12,730 bases of DNA, from assembly GCA_019425105.1 (NCBI GenBank), contig JAHYYD010000040.1, positions 1 through 12,730 of the forward strand, given 5' to 3'. This DNA comes from Actinomycetota bacterium (lineage in GTDB: Bacteria > Actinomycetota > Actinomycetes > Actinomycetales > Actinomycetaceae). Position numbers and translations under genes: made by a program. Every line of letters begins with the position of its first letter. The stretch's first letter is position 1. The notes under the pieces are model-generated. The model did no database searches, was not told where the DNA came from, and was given only the letters and a program-made list of their open reading frames with translations. Positions 6,075 through 12,730 of the stretch are shown here, piece by piece.

Positions 6075-7100
6075 ATGGTCAATCTCGGTGATATTGCCAA
6101 GGCGACGGGTTACTCGAAGGCGACGGTGTCTCGCGTCCTTTCGGGAGACCCCAGTTTCACCGCAAAGGAATCGACCCGCCACCGTGTCATCCAAGTAGCC
6201 AACGAGCTCGGCTACGCACTGCGCACATCGCGCGCCGGCGTCCCTCAGATCATCGCGGTGCTCGAGAACTTCGACCCCTCGAATGGACCCCAGGATTCCT
6301 ATTTTTCCGACGTGCGTGAGGCACTGCGAGAGCGTGCGGCGGAGAACATGATGAGCCTGGCGTTCTTCCCGACCGTGGACGCGCTCATCGATGCTGCGGA
6401 CGAGTTCTCTGGTTTTGTGTCTATCGGTCCCGCGCCGATCGCGCAAGATGACCTCGACCGTTTGTATGAGGCGCTCGCGCACGGCGTGTTTATCGACATC
6501 AACCCCGCGCCCGCGCTCTTTCATTCTGTGCGCCCCGACTTGCAGCAAACGGTCATCGACGCGATCTACACGCTGCGTGAGCAGGGTCGTCAGCGTATCG
6601 CCTTTATCGGCGGCTCCGGGCACATGATGGGCTCTCATGTCTTCGCGCAAGACCCGCGTACCGTCGCCTTCAACGAGTGGGCGCACCTCCTCGACATGCC
6701 CACTGATGGCTACGTCTGCGCCTCCGGTCCCTTCACTGTGGAGAATGGACGCAGCCAGGCCGAAGCACTACTTGATTCGTGCGCGGATGATCTGCCCGAC
6801 GCTGTCCTTGTCGCGGCTGATCCGCTGGCGGTTGGCGTCATTCAGGTGCTTGCTGCCCATGGGCTCCGTGTACCCGATCAGATTGCCGTCGTCTCCATCG
6901 ACAATCTTCAGGTCTGCGAGTACACGGCTCCCACGCTCAGCTCCTATGCGATCGAGCGCTCCGAGTTGGCCGAGACCGCACTCATGCTCCTCTCGGACGC
7001 GATCGTGGGCCGTTTCATGCATAAGCATCACGTTCTACTGTCCACCTGCCTTGTTGTGCGACAGAGCTTTATTCCCGCGCACGGCGCCACCGCACAGTGA
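6075..7100 (+). CDS. LacI-family transcriptional regulator, EbgR-like
   Basis: A 341-residue sugar-responsive repressor. The N-terminal helix-turn-helix (about 4-23) reads LGDIAKATGYSKATVSRVLS, and the hinge follows near 45-60. The stretch GDPSFTAKESTRHRVIQVANELGY closely resembles the start of E. coli EbgR, the regulator of the second beta-galactosidase. The three DNA-specificity positions of the recognition helix correspond to K15, A16 and R20. The rest is a periplasmic-binding-protein-like ligand domain (IAFIGGSG, VLVAADPLAVGVIQ, VVSIDN). ATG 6075 follows GGGAGGGGG; an in-frame TTG at 6060 is less likely. It is convergent with the beta-galactosidase gene, so it is not in the operons it probably controls. 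I infer that it represses the beta-galactosidase and symporter promoters and is relieved by a galactoside. Confidence 0.9.
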   Translation: MVNLGDIAKATGYSKATVSRVLSGDPSFTAKESTRHRVIQVANELGYALRTSRAGVPQIIAVLENFDPSNGPQDSYFSDVREALRERAAENMMSLAFFPTVDALIDAADEFSGFVSIGPAPIAQDDLDRLYEALAHGVFIDINPAPALFHSVRPDLQQTVIDAIYTLREQGRQRIAFIGGSGHMMGSHVFAQDPRTVAFNEWAHLLDMPTDGYVCASGPFTVENGRSQAEALLDSCADDLPDAVLVAADPLAVGVIQVLAAHGLRVPDQIAVVSIDNLQVCEYTAPTLSSYAIERSELAETALMLLSDAIVGRFMHKHHVLLSTCLVVRQSFIPAHGATAQ

Positions 7101-7118
7101 TCGGGGGTGAGCGCATAA

Positions 7119-7152
7119 CGGCGGCGGGGGAGTTGCCTCACACCCGCCGCCG
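7119..7152. terminator. bidirectional terminator between repressor and beta-galactosidase
   Basis: CGGCGGCGGG (7119-7128) pairs perfectly with CCCGCCGCCG (7143-7152). An inner GAG / CTC pair surrounds a TTGC loop. It sits in the 63-bp gap between two convergent stop codons, the place for a shared terminator. No T-tract is present on either side. Confidence 0.65.
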
Positions 7153-7163
7153 CTGAATGTCTC

Positions 7164-10100
7164 TCACATGAGAGACAACGTCACGTCCAGGACCTGCTTC
7201 TCGGTCGCATCAATCTGGTACTCGTCATGCACCGGCGAACCCCACGAATCGTCACCGCCGACACCCATCTGTGCAGTGAGCAGACGTAGGTAGGTCGCGG
7301 GCCGCTGGGAGGGATCCGGTAGCTCCCACCAGTGTCGAGCGTTTTCGATGTGCGCGGAGGAGTAGGGCAGGAGCGAGACCCCGAGATCGCCATGTGCCTC
7401 AACACGCAGGCCATGTCCGTCGTCGTCCGTTACCTCGCACCAGCGGATGCCGGGGTGGAAGCCGCACTCCTGCGGTACCGCGTAGGGGGCCAGCCCTTCG
7501 GCTGCGCTCTGGGACCACACGCCCAGGGTTGCTCCGGCCAGGCGGTCCGCGTAGGCCTCGACCGGGCCGAGGCCATAGAAACTCAGGCGGTCAATCGACG
7601 AGGGGAGCGCCCACTCGAGCCCGAAGCATGGCATCGTTGGGAGATCGTACGCACCCGGGTAGGTTGCCGTGAGACGAATCGTGCCGTCGGCGCGCAGCTC
7701 GTAGCGCACAGGCACGGTGACATCTGCAATGCCCGCAAGACGGTAGTCGTAGGTAACGACGACACCCTCGCCGGTCTCTTCGACGGTGGTGTTCACGCAT
7801 CGTGCGTAGGCTCCAGCGGTGGTCCAGCACGCGCGGTCGAAACCGTGCCCACAGCCTCGATCATTGTCCGTTAGTGGTCGGAAGGTTGTCAGCTTGGGCG
7901 GGTAGAGGACCATGGTCTTGTCGCCGCGACGCCACTGGACGATGCCACCTGCGGTACGCGACAGCAAAGCCTCGTTCTCGCCCTCACGCATACCAATGTT
8001 CCAACGGCCCACGGTGAATGTGGCGTGGCCACTGGGTGTCATGTCGGCCTGCTCGGGGTAGGAGAACACTGTCTGGCCCACGGAGACAATGTGCCCAGCC
8101 TCGCACCACGCGGTGTCGGAGGAGATGACAAGTGCTGCTTCCAACACGATCTCTTGTTTTGTGTCGGCTAGCAGTTCAGACGGCCATCCCACACTGACGG
8201 TGCTCCGCCCACGGGAGATGCCTGTTGCCGCGACCTCCTTCTCCCAGACAACCGCGCCGTCAGCAAGGATCCGGGCACGCACACACAGGTCAGCAAGCGG
8301 CGCCGGAAGGACAACGGCATCGATAAGGATTCCGTCGATGCTTGGCGTGAGAGTGATGGGTGAGTAGAGCTGTTTGACCGCCATGGCTGAGGGCTTGGGT
8401 GTGCGGTCGGCGAATAGGATGCCATCACAGGAGAACTCCCAGTCACAGGGGCGATCCTCGAAATCGCCACCGTATGCCAGGAACTCTCCATCCGAGCCAG
8501 CGGTTGGCTCATGGTAGAGGGCCTGGTCGATCAGGTCCCAGATGAAGCCGCCACCGTACGCGGGGTAGCGCTCCAGGTCCGTGTAGTGGCTGAGGCCGCC
8601 AACAGAATTCCCCATTGCATGCATGTACTCGCACGACAGATAGGGCTTCGCGGGGTTATCGCGCAGGTACTCCTCGATCGCGTCAGGCAGCGCGTACATG
8701 CGTGACTCAATATCGGAGGCATCGTCGAACTCTCGATCCCACGTGACACCCTCGTAATGGACAGGGCGGGAATTGTCCAGCTCGTGACAGCGTCGGTACA
8801 TGGAGCGGAACACCTCGCCGCCAAAAGACTCGTTCCCCAGCGACCATATCAACACGGAGGCGTGATTGAGATCCTGGTGCACCATCGACTCGACGCGATC
8901 CACGCAGGTGCCCTCCCACTCCATCTTTGATCCCGGGATCGCCGTGGCTGGGGTGGGGATGTCGCCCGGCGTGCACCATGATCCGTGTGTCTCCAGGTTC
9001 GCCTCGTCAATGACGTACAGGCCGTACTCATCGCACAGGTCTAGGAAACGGGTGTCGTTGGGGTAATGGCTTGTGCGGATCGCATTGATGTTGAGCTGCT
9101 TGCACTGGCGCACGTCCGTCACCATGTCCTCCATCGACATCGTTCGGCCCGTGCAAGGATTGAACTCGTGGCGGTTGACACCGCGGAAAATGAGGCGCTG
9201 GCCGTTGAGCATGAAGACAGAGTTGAGGATTTCGAAGCGGCGGAAGCCTACGCGCTGAGTCACGGTCTCGCAATCGTTTCCATCGGCGTCGTGAATCGTG
9301 AGGCTCAGCGTATACAGGGTCGGATGCTCTGCCGTCCATGGGTGTGTGCCGTCTACTTCACCCCGAAGCGTGATGCTGGGAGCGTTCGCGGGCACGCGTT
9401 CACTCCACACAACAGTGCCGCTCGAATCGGTGAGCTGGGCGCTTGCGGTACTGTCGGCCTTGGTTCCCTCCAGATCGACCGTGACATTGAGTATTCCCAT
9501 GCCAGAGTCGGCGTCGTAGTCAGCGTTGGTTGCGAGGTGGGCGACGTGGCAGGCAGGCAGAGCTACCAGTGATACGGAACGGAAAATGCCATGGAAACGC
9601 CAGGAGTCCTGTCCTTCCAGCCACGAGGCGCTGGAATGCTCGTAGCAGGCGACGACAATCTCGTGGTCCTGGGAGTGCGTCAGTGCTGACGTGATATCAA
9701 ACTCGCTCGCCGTGTACCCGTCCTCGCAGTAGCCGACGAAGATGCCGTCCACCCAGATGTAGAGAGCCGTCGCAAAACCCTCGAAGCGTAGGCGTGCGTG
9801 TCCTTGCTTTCTTAAAGACTCCTGGAGGGAATCATGCAGGGTGAAGGTGCGCCGGTAGAGTGCAACTCGGCACTCCTCTGGTGGTTTGGGAGCCTGAGGG
9901 TTCTCGTGGCCGTCCCACGGCATCTGAATGTTGACGTACGCCGGAGGCCATAGCCCCTCAGCTTCGAGGGTTGAGGGAACGGGAAGGGTGTGGACTGCTT
10001 CCTGGTCGAATGTGGTGGTGGGGGAATCGAGAGTCACGCGCGAGCTTGACGTAACGGCTACCTCCCAGGTTCCGTCAAGACTCTGTGTCGGGGCGTTCGT

Positions 10101-10199
10101 GCGGTGTGTGCTGCGTGCGGGAAGTCGATTGACAGCAAAGGTCTGCGGATCGCTGAGCCATGCCGATGTGGGGGTGGAGGCGGTGGGTGTGTGGAACAT
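7164..10199 (-). CDS. lacZ: beta-galactosidase, GH2 family (LacZ type)
   Basis: Hydrolyses terminal beta-galactosides such as lactose with retention of configuration. The 1011 residues are close to E. coli LacZ. Domain order fits: N-terminal jelly roll (about 40-215, with SLDGTWEV and SWLEGQDSWRFHGIFRSV), an Ig-like domain, the TIM barrel (about 325-610), a second Ig-like domain and the C-terminal supersandwich (ending region MGVGGDDSW). Catalytic residues are visible: acid/base E457 in IWSLGNES and nucleophile E524 in CEYMHAMGNS. The metal-site residues E403 and H405 (NLETHG) and W554 (GGFIWDLIDQ) are kept. LacZ Asn604 corresponds to D592 here (FSCDGILFADRT). No signal peptide, so it is cytoplasmic. 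The start ATG follows GGAAGG on the minus strand. It diverges from the GPH symporter, with a 188-bp shared control region. Confidence 0.96.
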   Translation of the reverse strand: MFHTPTASTPTSAWLSDPQTFAVNRLPARSTHRTNAPTQSLDGTWEVAVTSSSRVTLDSPTTTFDQEAVHTLPVPSTLEAEGLWPPAYVNIQMPWDGHENPQAPKPPEECRVALYRRTFTLHDSLQESLRKQGHARLRFEGFATALYIWVDGIFVGYCEDGYTASEFDITSALTHSQDHEIVVACYEHSSASWLEGQDSWRFHGIFRSVSLVALPACHVAHLATNADYDADSGMGILNVTVDLEGTKADSTASAQLTDSSGTVVWSERVPANAPSITLRGEVDGTHPWTAEHPTLYTLSLTIHDADGNDCETVTQRVGFRRFEILNSVFMLNGQRLIFRGVNRHEFNPCTGRTMSMEDMVTDVRQCKQLNINAIRTSHYPNDTRFLDLCDEYGLYVIDEANLETHGSWCTPGDIPTPATAIPGSKMEWEGTCVDRVESMVHQDLNHASVLIWSLGNESFGGEVFRSMYRRCHELDNSRPVHYEGVTWDREFDDASDIESRMYALPDAIEEYLRDNPAKPYLSCEYMHAMGNSVGGLSHYTDLERYPAYGGGFIWDLIDQALYHEPTAGSDGEFLAYGGDFEDRPCDWEFSCDGILFADRTPKPSAMAVKQLYSPITLTPSIDGILIDAVVLPAPLADLCVRARILADGAVVWEKEVAATGISRGRSTVSVGWPSELLADTKQEIVLEAALVISSDTAWCEAGHIVSVGQTVFSYPEQADMTPSGHATFTVGRWNIGMREGENEALLSRTAGGIVQWRRGDKTMVLYPPKLTTFRPLTDNDRGCGHGFDRACWTTAGAYARCVNTTVEETGEGVVVTYDYRLAGIADVTVPVRYELRADGTIRLTATYPGAYDLPTMPCFGLEWALPSSIDRLSFYGLGPVEAYADRLAGATLGVWSQSAAEGLAPYAVPQECGFHPGIRWCEVTDDDGHGLRVEAHGDLGVSLLPYSSAHIENARHWWELPDPSQRPATYLRLLTAQMGVGGDDSWGSPVHDEYQIDATEKQVLDVTLSLM

Positions 10200-10241
10200 G
10201 GTGACCTTCCGAATGTGCGACGTTGCGGTGGAGCGATCGTG

Positions 10242-10255
10242 CTCTGAGGTCAGAG
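10242..10255. promoter_or_regulatory. palindrome over the lacZ -10/start: candidate operator
   Basis: CTCTGA-GG-TCAGAG is a perfect inverted repeat with 6-bp arms. It covers part of the predicted -10 box of lacZ (plus 10252-10257) and the expected transcription start. A repressor bound here would block lacZ. The LacI-family protein in this window is the obvious candidate, although its centre is GG, not the CG found at the centre of many LacI-family operators. Confidence 0.5.
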
Positions 10256-10280
10256 TATCCTGTTGATCGAATCAATGCAA
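10252..10280 (-). promoter_or_regulatory. promoter of lacZ
   Basis: On the minus strand, TTGCAT (plus 10275-10280) and TACTCT (plus 10252-10257) are 17 bp apart. The -10 fits TAnnnT and the -35 keeps TTG. Two palindromes lie on or between the boxes. The leader before the lacZ start would be about 45 nt. The hexamers are weak, so this is moderately sure only. Confidence 0.45.
10263..10275. promoter_or_regulatory. palindrome in the lacZ promoter spacer: candidate operator
   Basis: TTGAT-CGA-ATCAA is a perfect inverted repeat with 5-bp arms around CGA. It fills most of the spacer between the predicted -35 and -10 of lacZ and is about 50 bp upstream of the symporter's predicted -35. It could be a second repressor site or a site for a global sugar regulator. 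Confidence 0.45.
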
Positions 10281-10318
10281 TACAGTTACGCAGATATGCT
10301 TATGTGATCTAGATAGCA

Positions 10319-10347
10319 TTGGCATTCTCAGGTAAATGCGTTAACTT
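10319..10347 (+). promoter_or_regulatory. promoter of the GPH symporter gene
   Basis: TTGGCA (10319-10324, five of six to TTGACA) and TAACTT (10342-10347, TAnnnT) are separated by 17 bp. Transcription would start near 10354, leaving a leader of about 34 nt that contains the AAGGAGAGGG ribosome-binding site. Confidence 0.55.
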
Positions 10348-10387
10348 AGTTGTGTCCGAGCAAGAGTTGCTTCGAAGGAGAGGGACC

Positions 10388-11830
10388 ATGGCACACGAAG
10401 AAAACGTACACAAGAGCTGGGTGTCGCGAATCTGCTACGCGATCGGCAATCTGGGGCAGGCTGCGTTTTACAACGCGCTCTCAACATTCTTTGTCACCTA
10501 CTATGCGGCGCAGACCCTGTTCCGCGACTATGAGGACTCCGAGGCCAAGGCGATGATTGCGATCATCACTGCCCTCGTCTTCATTATTCGGATCGTCGAG
10601 ATCTTCATTGATCCACTCTTGGGGAACCTTGTGGACAATACAACCTCGCGCTTCGGGCGATTCAAGCCCTGGCAAGTCATTGGCGGCGTTGGATCATCCA
10701 TCCTTCTTTTTGCGATCTTCACCGGACTCTTCGGCCTCGTCAACGTCAACAAAGGAGTGTTCATTGTTGTTTTTGTGATCGTCTTCGTGGTCCTTGACGT
10801 CCTGTACTCCCTGCGTGACATCTCCTACTGGGGCATGATTCCTGCGCTGTCCTCCTCCTCGCAGGAGCGCAGTGTGTACACCGCTCTCGGAACATTCACG
10901 GGCTCCATCGGCTACAACGGCGTCACCGCGATCGTCGTTCCCGTGGTTGGATTCTTCGGTGCTCTTGCGGGAGCTGGTTCTGAGAGTCAGGAAGGATGGA
11001 CGGGCTTCGGTGCAGTCATCGCTATCCTCGGCATCGTCACCTGTCTCGCGGTCGCCTTTGGTACTCGTGAGGAGGAGAGCGTCCTGCGCGATCCCTCCGA
11101 TAAGTCCAACCCTCTGCAGGCGTTCCAGGCGATCGCGCGCAATGATCAGCTGCTGTGGACTTCCCTCTCGTACGTCCTCTACTCGATTGCGAATGTTGCG
11201 ACGACGGGCTTCATGATCTACCTGTTTAAGTTCGTGCTCCAGAAGCCCGATATCTACTCGGTGGTTGGCATCATCGCCTTCGTTATCGGCCTGGCGGTGA
11301 CGCCCCTGTACCCGGCGATCAACCGCCGCCTGCCCCGTCGCTACCTCTACCTTGGTGGCATGGTGCTCATGGCGAGTGCATACGTCCTGTTCATTCTCTT
11401 CTCGTCGAACCTCATTGTCGTCTTTGTCGCCCTGGTCCTGTTCTACCTTCCTGCCACGTGTATTCAGATGACGGCGATTCTGACGATCACCGACTCTGTT
11501 GAGTACGGGCAGTGGAAGACCGGCAAGCGTAACGAGGCCGTCACCCTCTCGGTGCGTCCCATGCTCGATAAGATCGCTGGTGCCCTGTCGAACTCCATCG
11601 TCGGCTTCGTCGCCATCGCGGCCGCCATGACCAACGATGTTGACCCCTCCCTGCTGACGGCCGGCAACATTGAGACCTTCAAGACGGCTGCTTTCTACGC
11701 TCCTCTTGCGGTCATCGTCCTGGCGTTCATCGTCTTTGCGCGGAAGGTTACCCTGACCGAGGTCAAGCACGGAGAGATTGTGTCCCTCCTGGAGCAAAAC
11801 CTTGCTCGCTCCGAGGCTGGCGAAGACTAA
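10388..11830 (+). CDS. GPH-family sugar:cation symporter (probable galactoside importer)
   Basis: A 480-residue membrane transporter of the glycoside-pentoside-hexuronide:cation symporter family (MelB/LacS type). About twelve hydrophobic segments run from residue 15 to 460. The family signature is at 68-95 (RIVEIFIDPLLG then TSRFGRFKPW). E71 and D75 line up with the cation-site acids Asp55 and Asp59 of MelB, and D144 (SLRDISYWGMIP) with Asp124; the C-terminal part has EYGQWKTGKRNE, matching the MelB lysine region. The C-terminal EIIA domain of Streptococcus LacS is absent, so no PTS phosphorylation control through that route. ATG 10388 was chosen for its AAGGAGAGGG; an upstream in-frame ATA or TTG-like extension has no support. 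Divergent from lacZ, it most likely imports lactose or another beta-galactoside. Confidence 0.88.
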   Translation: MAHEENVHKSWVSRICYAIGNLGQAAFYNALSTFFVTYYAAQTLFRDYEDSEAKAMIAIITALVFIIRIVEIFIDPLLGNLVDNTTSRFGRFKPWQVIGGVGSSILLFAIFTGLFGLVNVNKGVFIVVFVIVFVVLDVLYSLRDISYWGMIPALSSSSQERSVYTALGTFTGSIGYNGVTAIVVPVVGFFGALAGAGSESQEGWTGFGAVIAILGIVTCLAVAFGTREEESVLRDPSDKSNPLQAFQAIARNDQLLWTSLSYVLYSIANVATTGFMIYLFKFVLQKPDIYSVVGIIAFVIGLAVTPLYPAINRRLPRRYLYLGGMVLMASAYVLFILFSSNLIVVFVALVLFYLPATCIQMTAILTITDSVEYGQWKTGKRNEAVTLSVRPMLDKIAGALSNSIVGFVAIAAAMTNDVDPSLLTAGNIETFKTAAFYAPLAVIVLAFIVFARKVTLTEVKHGEIVSLLEQNLARSEAGED

Positions 11831-11841
11831 CCGAATAAGCG

Positions 11842-11863
11842 CCCGATGAGGAGGAGTATCGGG
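11842..11863 (+). other. hairpin just after the symporter stop codon
   Basis: CCCGAT (11842-11847) and ATCGGG (11858-11863) pair around the loop GAGGAGGAGT, which contains a Shine-Dalgarno-like AGGAGG. It stands 11 bases after the stop and directly before the terminator hairpin. No start codon follows within reach, so translation from it is unlikely. Confidence 0.45.
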
Positions 11864-11865
11864 TC

Positions 11866-11903
11866 AGAGGCGGGGGATGTGCGAGCGTCCCCCGCCTCTT
11901 TTT
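11866..11903 (+). terminator. rho-independent terminator of the symporter gene
   Basis: An 11-bp perfect stem, GAGGCGGGGGA (11867-11877) with TCCCCCGCCTC (11888-11898), encloses a 10-nt loop and is followed by TTTTT (11899-11903). This is the most textbook terminator in the window and closes the galactoside cassette on the right. Confidence 0.9.
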
Positions 11904-11909
11904 GCGCTC

Positions 11910-11991
11910 TCAGGGTTGTCTGATGAAATTCTGCGCAGGCTCCCCGATAGTTTTCAGGTAGCTTTCAGGGTTGTGGACTGTAATCTATACA
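11910..11991 (+). promoter_or_regulatory. phased TCAGG repeats and promoter of the lipoprotein operon
   Basis: TCAGG occurs at 11910, 11954 and 11965, i.e. with offsets of 44 and 11 bp, all multiples of 11. The first and third are part of an identical 10-mer, TCAGGGTTGT; the second and third share TTTCAGG. Candidate -10 boxes TAATCT (11981-11986) and TATACA (11986-11991) follow, with the last repeat where a -35 would be. Direct repeats one helical turn apart overlapping a poor -35 are the usual layout for OmpR/PhoB-type response regulators. No such regulator is in the window. Confidence 0.5.
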
Positions 11992-12036
11992 GGCAGTGAG
12001 AACCATTGCCGATAAGCAGTCCTCAAGGAGTTTTCG

Positions 12037-12513
12037 ATGAAGAATCGCGCACAGACGCGCGCCCTTGCCGTCATTGCCATCACCCTGGCGGCGGCCCTCA
12101 GCGCCTGCGGGTCAACCGGATCGTCCGCCTCGTCCCCGTCCAGCTCGAAGAGTCCGAGCGCGGCGGCCACCAACGCGGCCAGCAACGACCCCAACCTGGT
12201 GTTCGCTCAGTGCATGCGCGAGAAGGGCTTCGACGTGCCCGACACGGGCCTGACGCCCGAGAACCTGAAGGACACTTCCGACGCGTTTAACAACGCGCTC
12301 AACGAGTGCATGGTGAAGGTTTCCGGCATGACCGGCGAGGACAACGTCGCGAACGACCCCGCCGCGCGTGAGGCCATGGTCAAGGCCGCCCAGTGCCTGC
12401 GTGAGGCCGGCTACGACGTCAAGGACCCGCAGGCCGGCGAAGGCATCAGCGTCAAGGACATCCCCGAGGACGTGCTCAACAAGTGCTTCCAGCAGTCAGG
12501 GGCCGCCAAGTGA
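12037..12513 (+). CDS. small lipoprotein with duplicated Cys-pair module
   Basis: A 158-residue exported lipoprotein of unknown function. The signal peptide (1-23) ends in lipobox LSAC with lipidated C24, followed by a Ser/Ala/Pro-rich linker (25-50). The mature part contains two similar modules: 56-92 (FAQCMREKGFDVPD ... NECM) and 117-151 (AAQCLREAGYDVKD ... NKCF). Each has a Q-C-x-R-E-x-G-[FY]-D-V-x-D start and a C-terminal N-x-C, so C59/C91 and C120/C150 could form two disulfides. The Q-C-M-R-E motif is seen in actinobacterial lipoproteins that accompany efflux-adaptor and MacB-like genes. ATG 12037 follows AAGGAG. Its stop overlaps the next gene (GTGA), so they are translationally coupled. 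Confidence 0.85.
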   Translation: MKNRAQTRALAVIAITLAAALSACGSTGSSASSPSSSKSPSAAATNAASNDPNLVFAQCMREKGFDVPDTGLTPENLKDTSDAFNNALNECMVKVSGMTGEDNVANDPAAREAMVKAAQCLREAGYDVKDPQAGEGISVKDIPEDVLNKCFQQSGAAK

Positions 12514-12730
12514 CGCGTCCGCGAACCCCACGCCCCGCGGCCACGCTCGCAATCCTCGCGATCGGCGCGCTGACCCTGTCCGCATGCTCGGGCACCAACG
12601 CGGACGCCGAAGCTCCCCAGTCCTTTGACGGGGCGACGGCGACCGTCACACGCGGCGACCTGGTAGGGGAGACCACCGTCCAGGGAACGCTCCACTACGC
12701 CGACTCCTACACCCTCAAGAGCGCCTTCGA
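12510..12730 (+). CDS. lipoprotein, probable HlyD-type efflux adaptor (partial, 3' end cut)
   Basis: An open frame from GTG 12510 to the window edge, 73 full codons without a stop. The GTG overlaps the preceding TGA (GTGA). The N-terminus has Arg residues, a hydrophobic stretch and lipobox LSAC with C26. After the linker it reads ATVTRGDLVGETTVQGTLHY, the typical start of membrane-fusion/efflux adaptor proteins that work with MacB-like ABC transporters in Gram-positive bacteria, often annotated as peptidoglycan-binding domain proteins. The lipid anchor would hold it on the outer face of the membrane. Only the N-terminus is visible, so the later domains and partner transporter cannot be checked. 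Translational coupling with the duplicated lipoprotein suggests that the two act together. Confidence 0.75.
   Translation, partial: MTRPRTPRPAATLAILAIGALTLSACSGTNADAEAPQSFDGATATVTRGDLVGETTVQGTLHYADSYTLKSAF

Noticed and set aside
10694..11797. Long open frame on the minus strand opposite the symporter
   Set aside because: Antisense shadow; the hydrophilic Asp/Arg/Gly-rich product mirrors the codons of hydrophobic segments on the other strand.

Overview
This window looks like chromosomal DNA of a high-GC actinobacterium. The signs are the strong G/C bias at third codon positions, frequent GTG starts, the trigger factor - ClpP1 - ClpP2 - ClpX order with two different ClpP subunits, and an AroQ chorismate mutase of the actinobacterial type. 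From overall feel I would guess the Actinomycetaceae (Schaalia/Actinomyces group), but that is inference from memory, not a database result.

Layout. (1) Bases 1-433 hold no gene I can support. They contain two small hairpins, a degenerate repeat with an 89-bp period in AT-richer DNA, and the terminator of tRNA-Gly. (2) Two tRNA genes, tRNA-Gly(TCC) on the minus strand and tRNA-Pro(TGG) on the plus strand, diverge from a ~100-bp promoter region. (3) A protein-quality-control block on the plus strand follows: a small unknown protein, trigger factor (tig), clpP1-clpP2 (stop and start share one base) ending in a hairpin terminator, then clpX as its own unit. clpX is preceded by a perfect match to the GGGAAT-N18-GTT promoter class used by SigR/SigH-type ECF sigma factors. 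Trigger factor folds nascent chains, and ClpX unfolds substrates for the ClpP1P2 peptidase. (4) A monofunctional chorismate mutase (aromatic amino acid pathway) stands alone. (5) A galactoside-utilisation cassette follows: a LacI/EbgR-like repressor (plus), a large GH2 beta-galactosidase (minus, convergent with the repressor), and a GPH-family sugar:cation symporter (plus, divergent from the beta-galactosidase). The symporter would import a beta-galactoside, the enzyme would hydrolyse it in the cytoplasm, and the repressor would sense it. The divergent lacZ-symporter intergenic region carries two clear palindromes lying over the predicted lacZ promoter. (6) The right end opens a cell-envelope operon: a small lipoprotein with an internal duplication and paired cysteines, translationally coupled to a second lipoprotein that begins like an HlyD-type efflux adaptor and runs off the window. 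Its promoter region carries TCAGG repeats in 11-bp phase, as expected for an OmpR/PhoB-type response regulator.

Most of the window is ordinary conserved chromosome. The parts that deserve a second look are regulatory (clpX promoter, lac intergenic palindromes, phased repeats upstream of the lipoprotein), the 89-bp-period repeat at the left end, a Thr in the ClpP-docking tripeptide of ClpX, and the internally duplicated lipoprotein. I did not find convincing evidence for a wholly new system.
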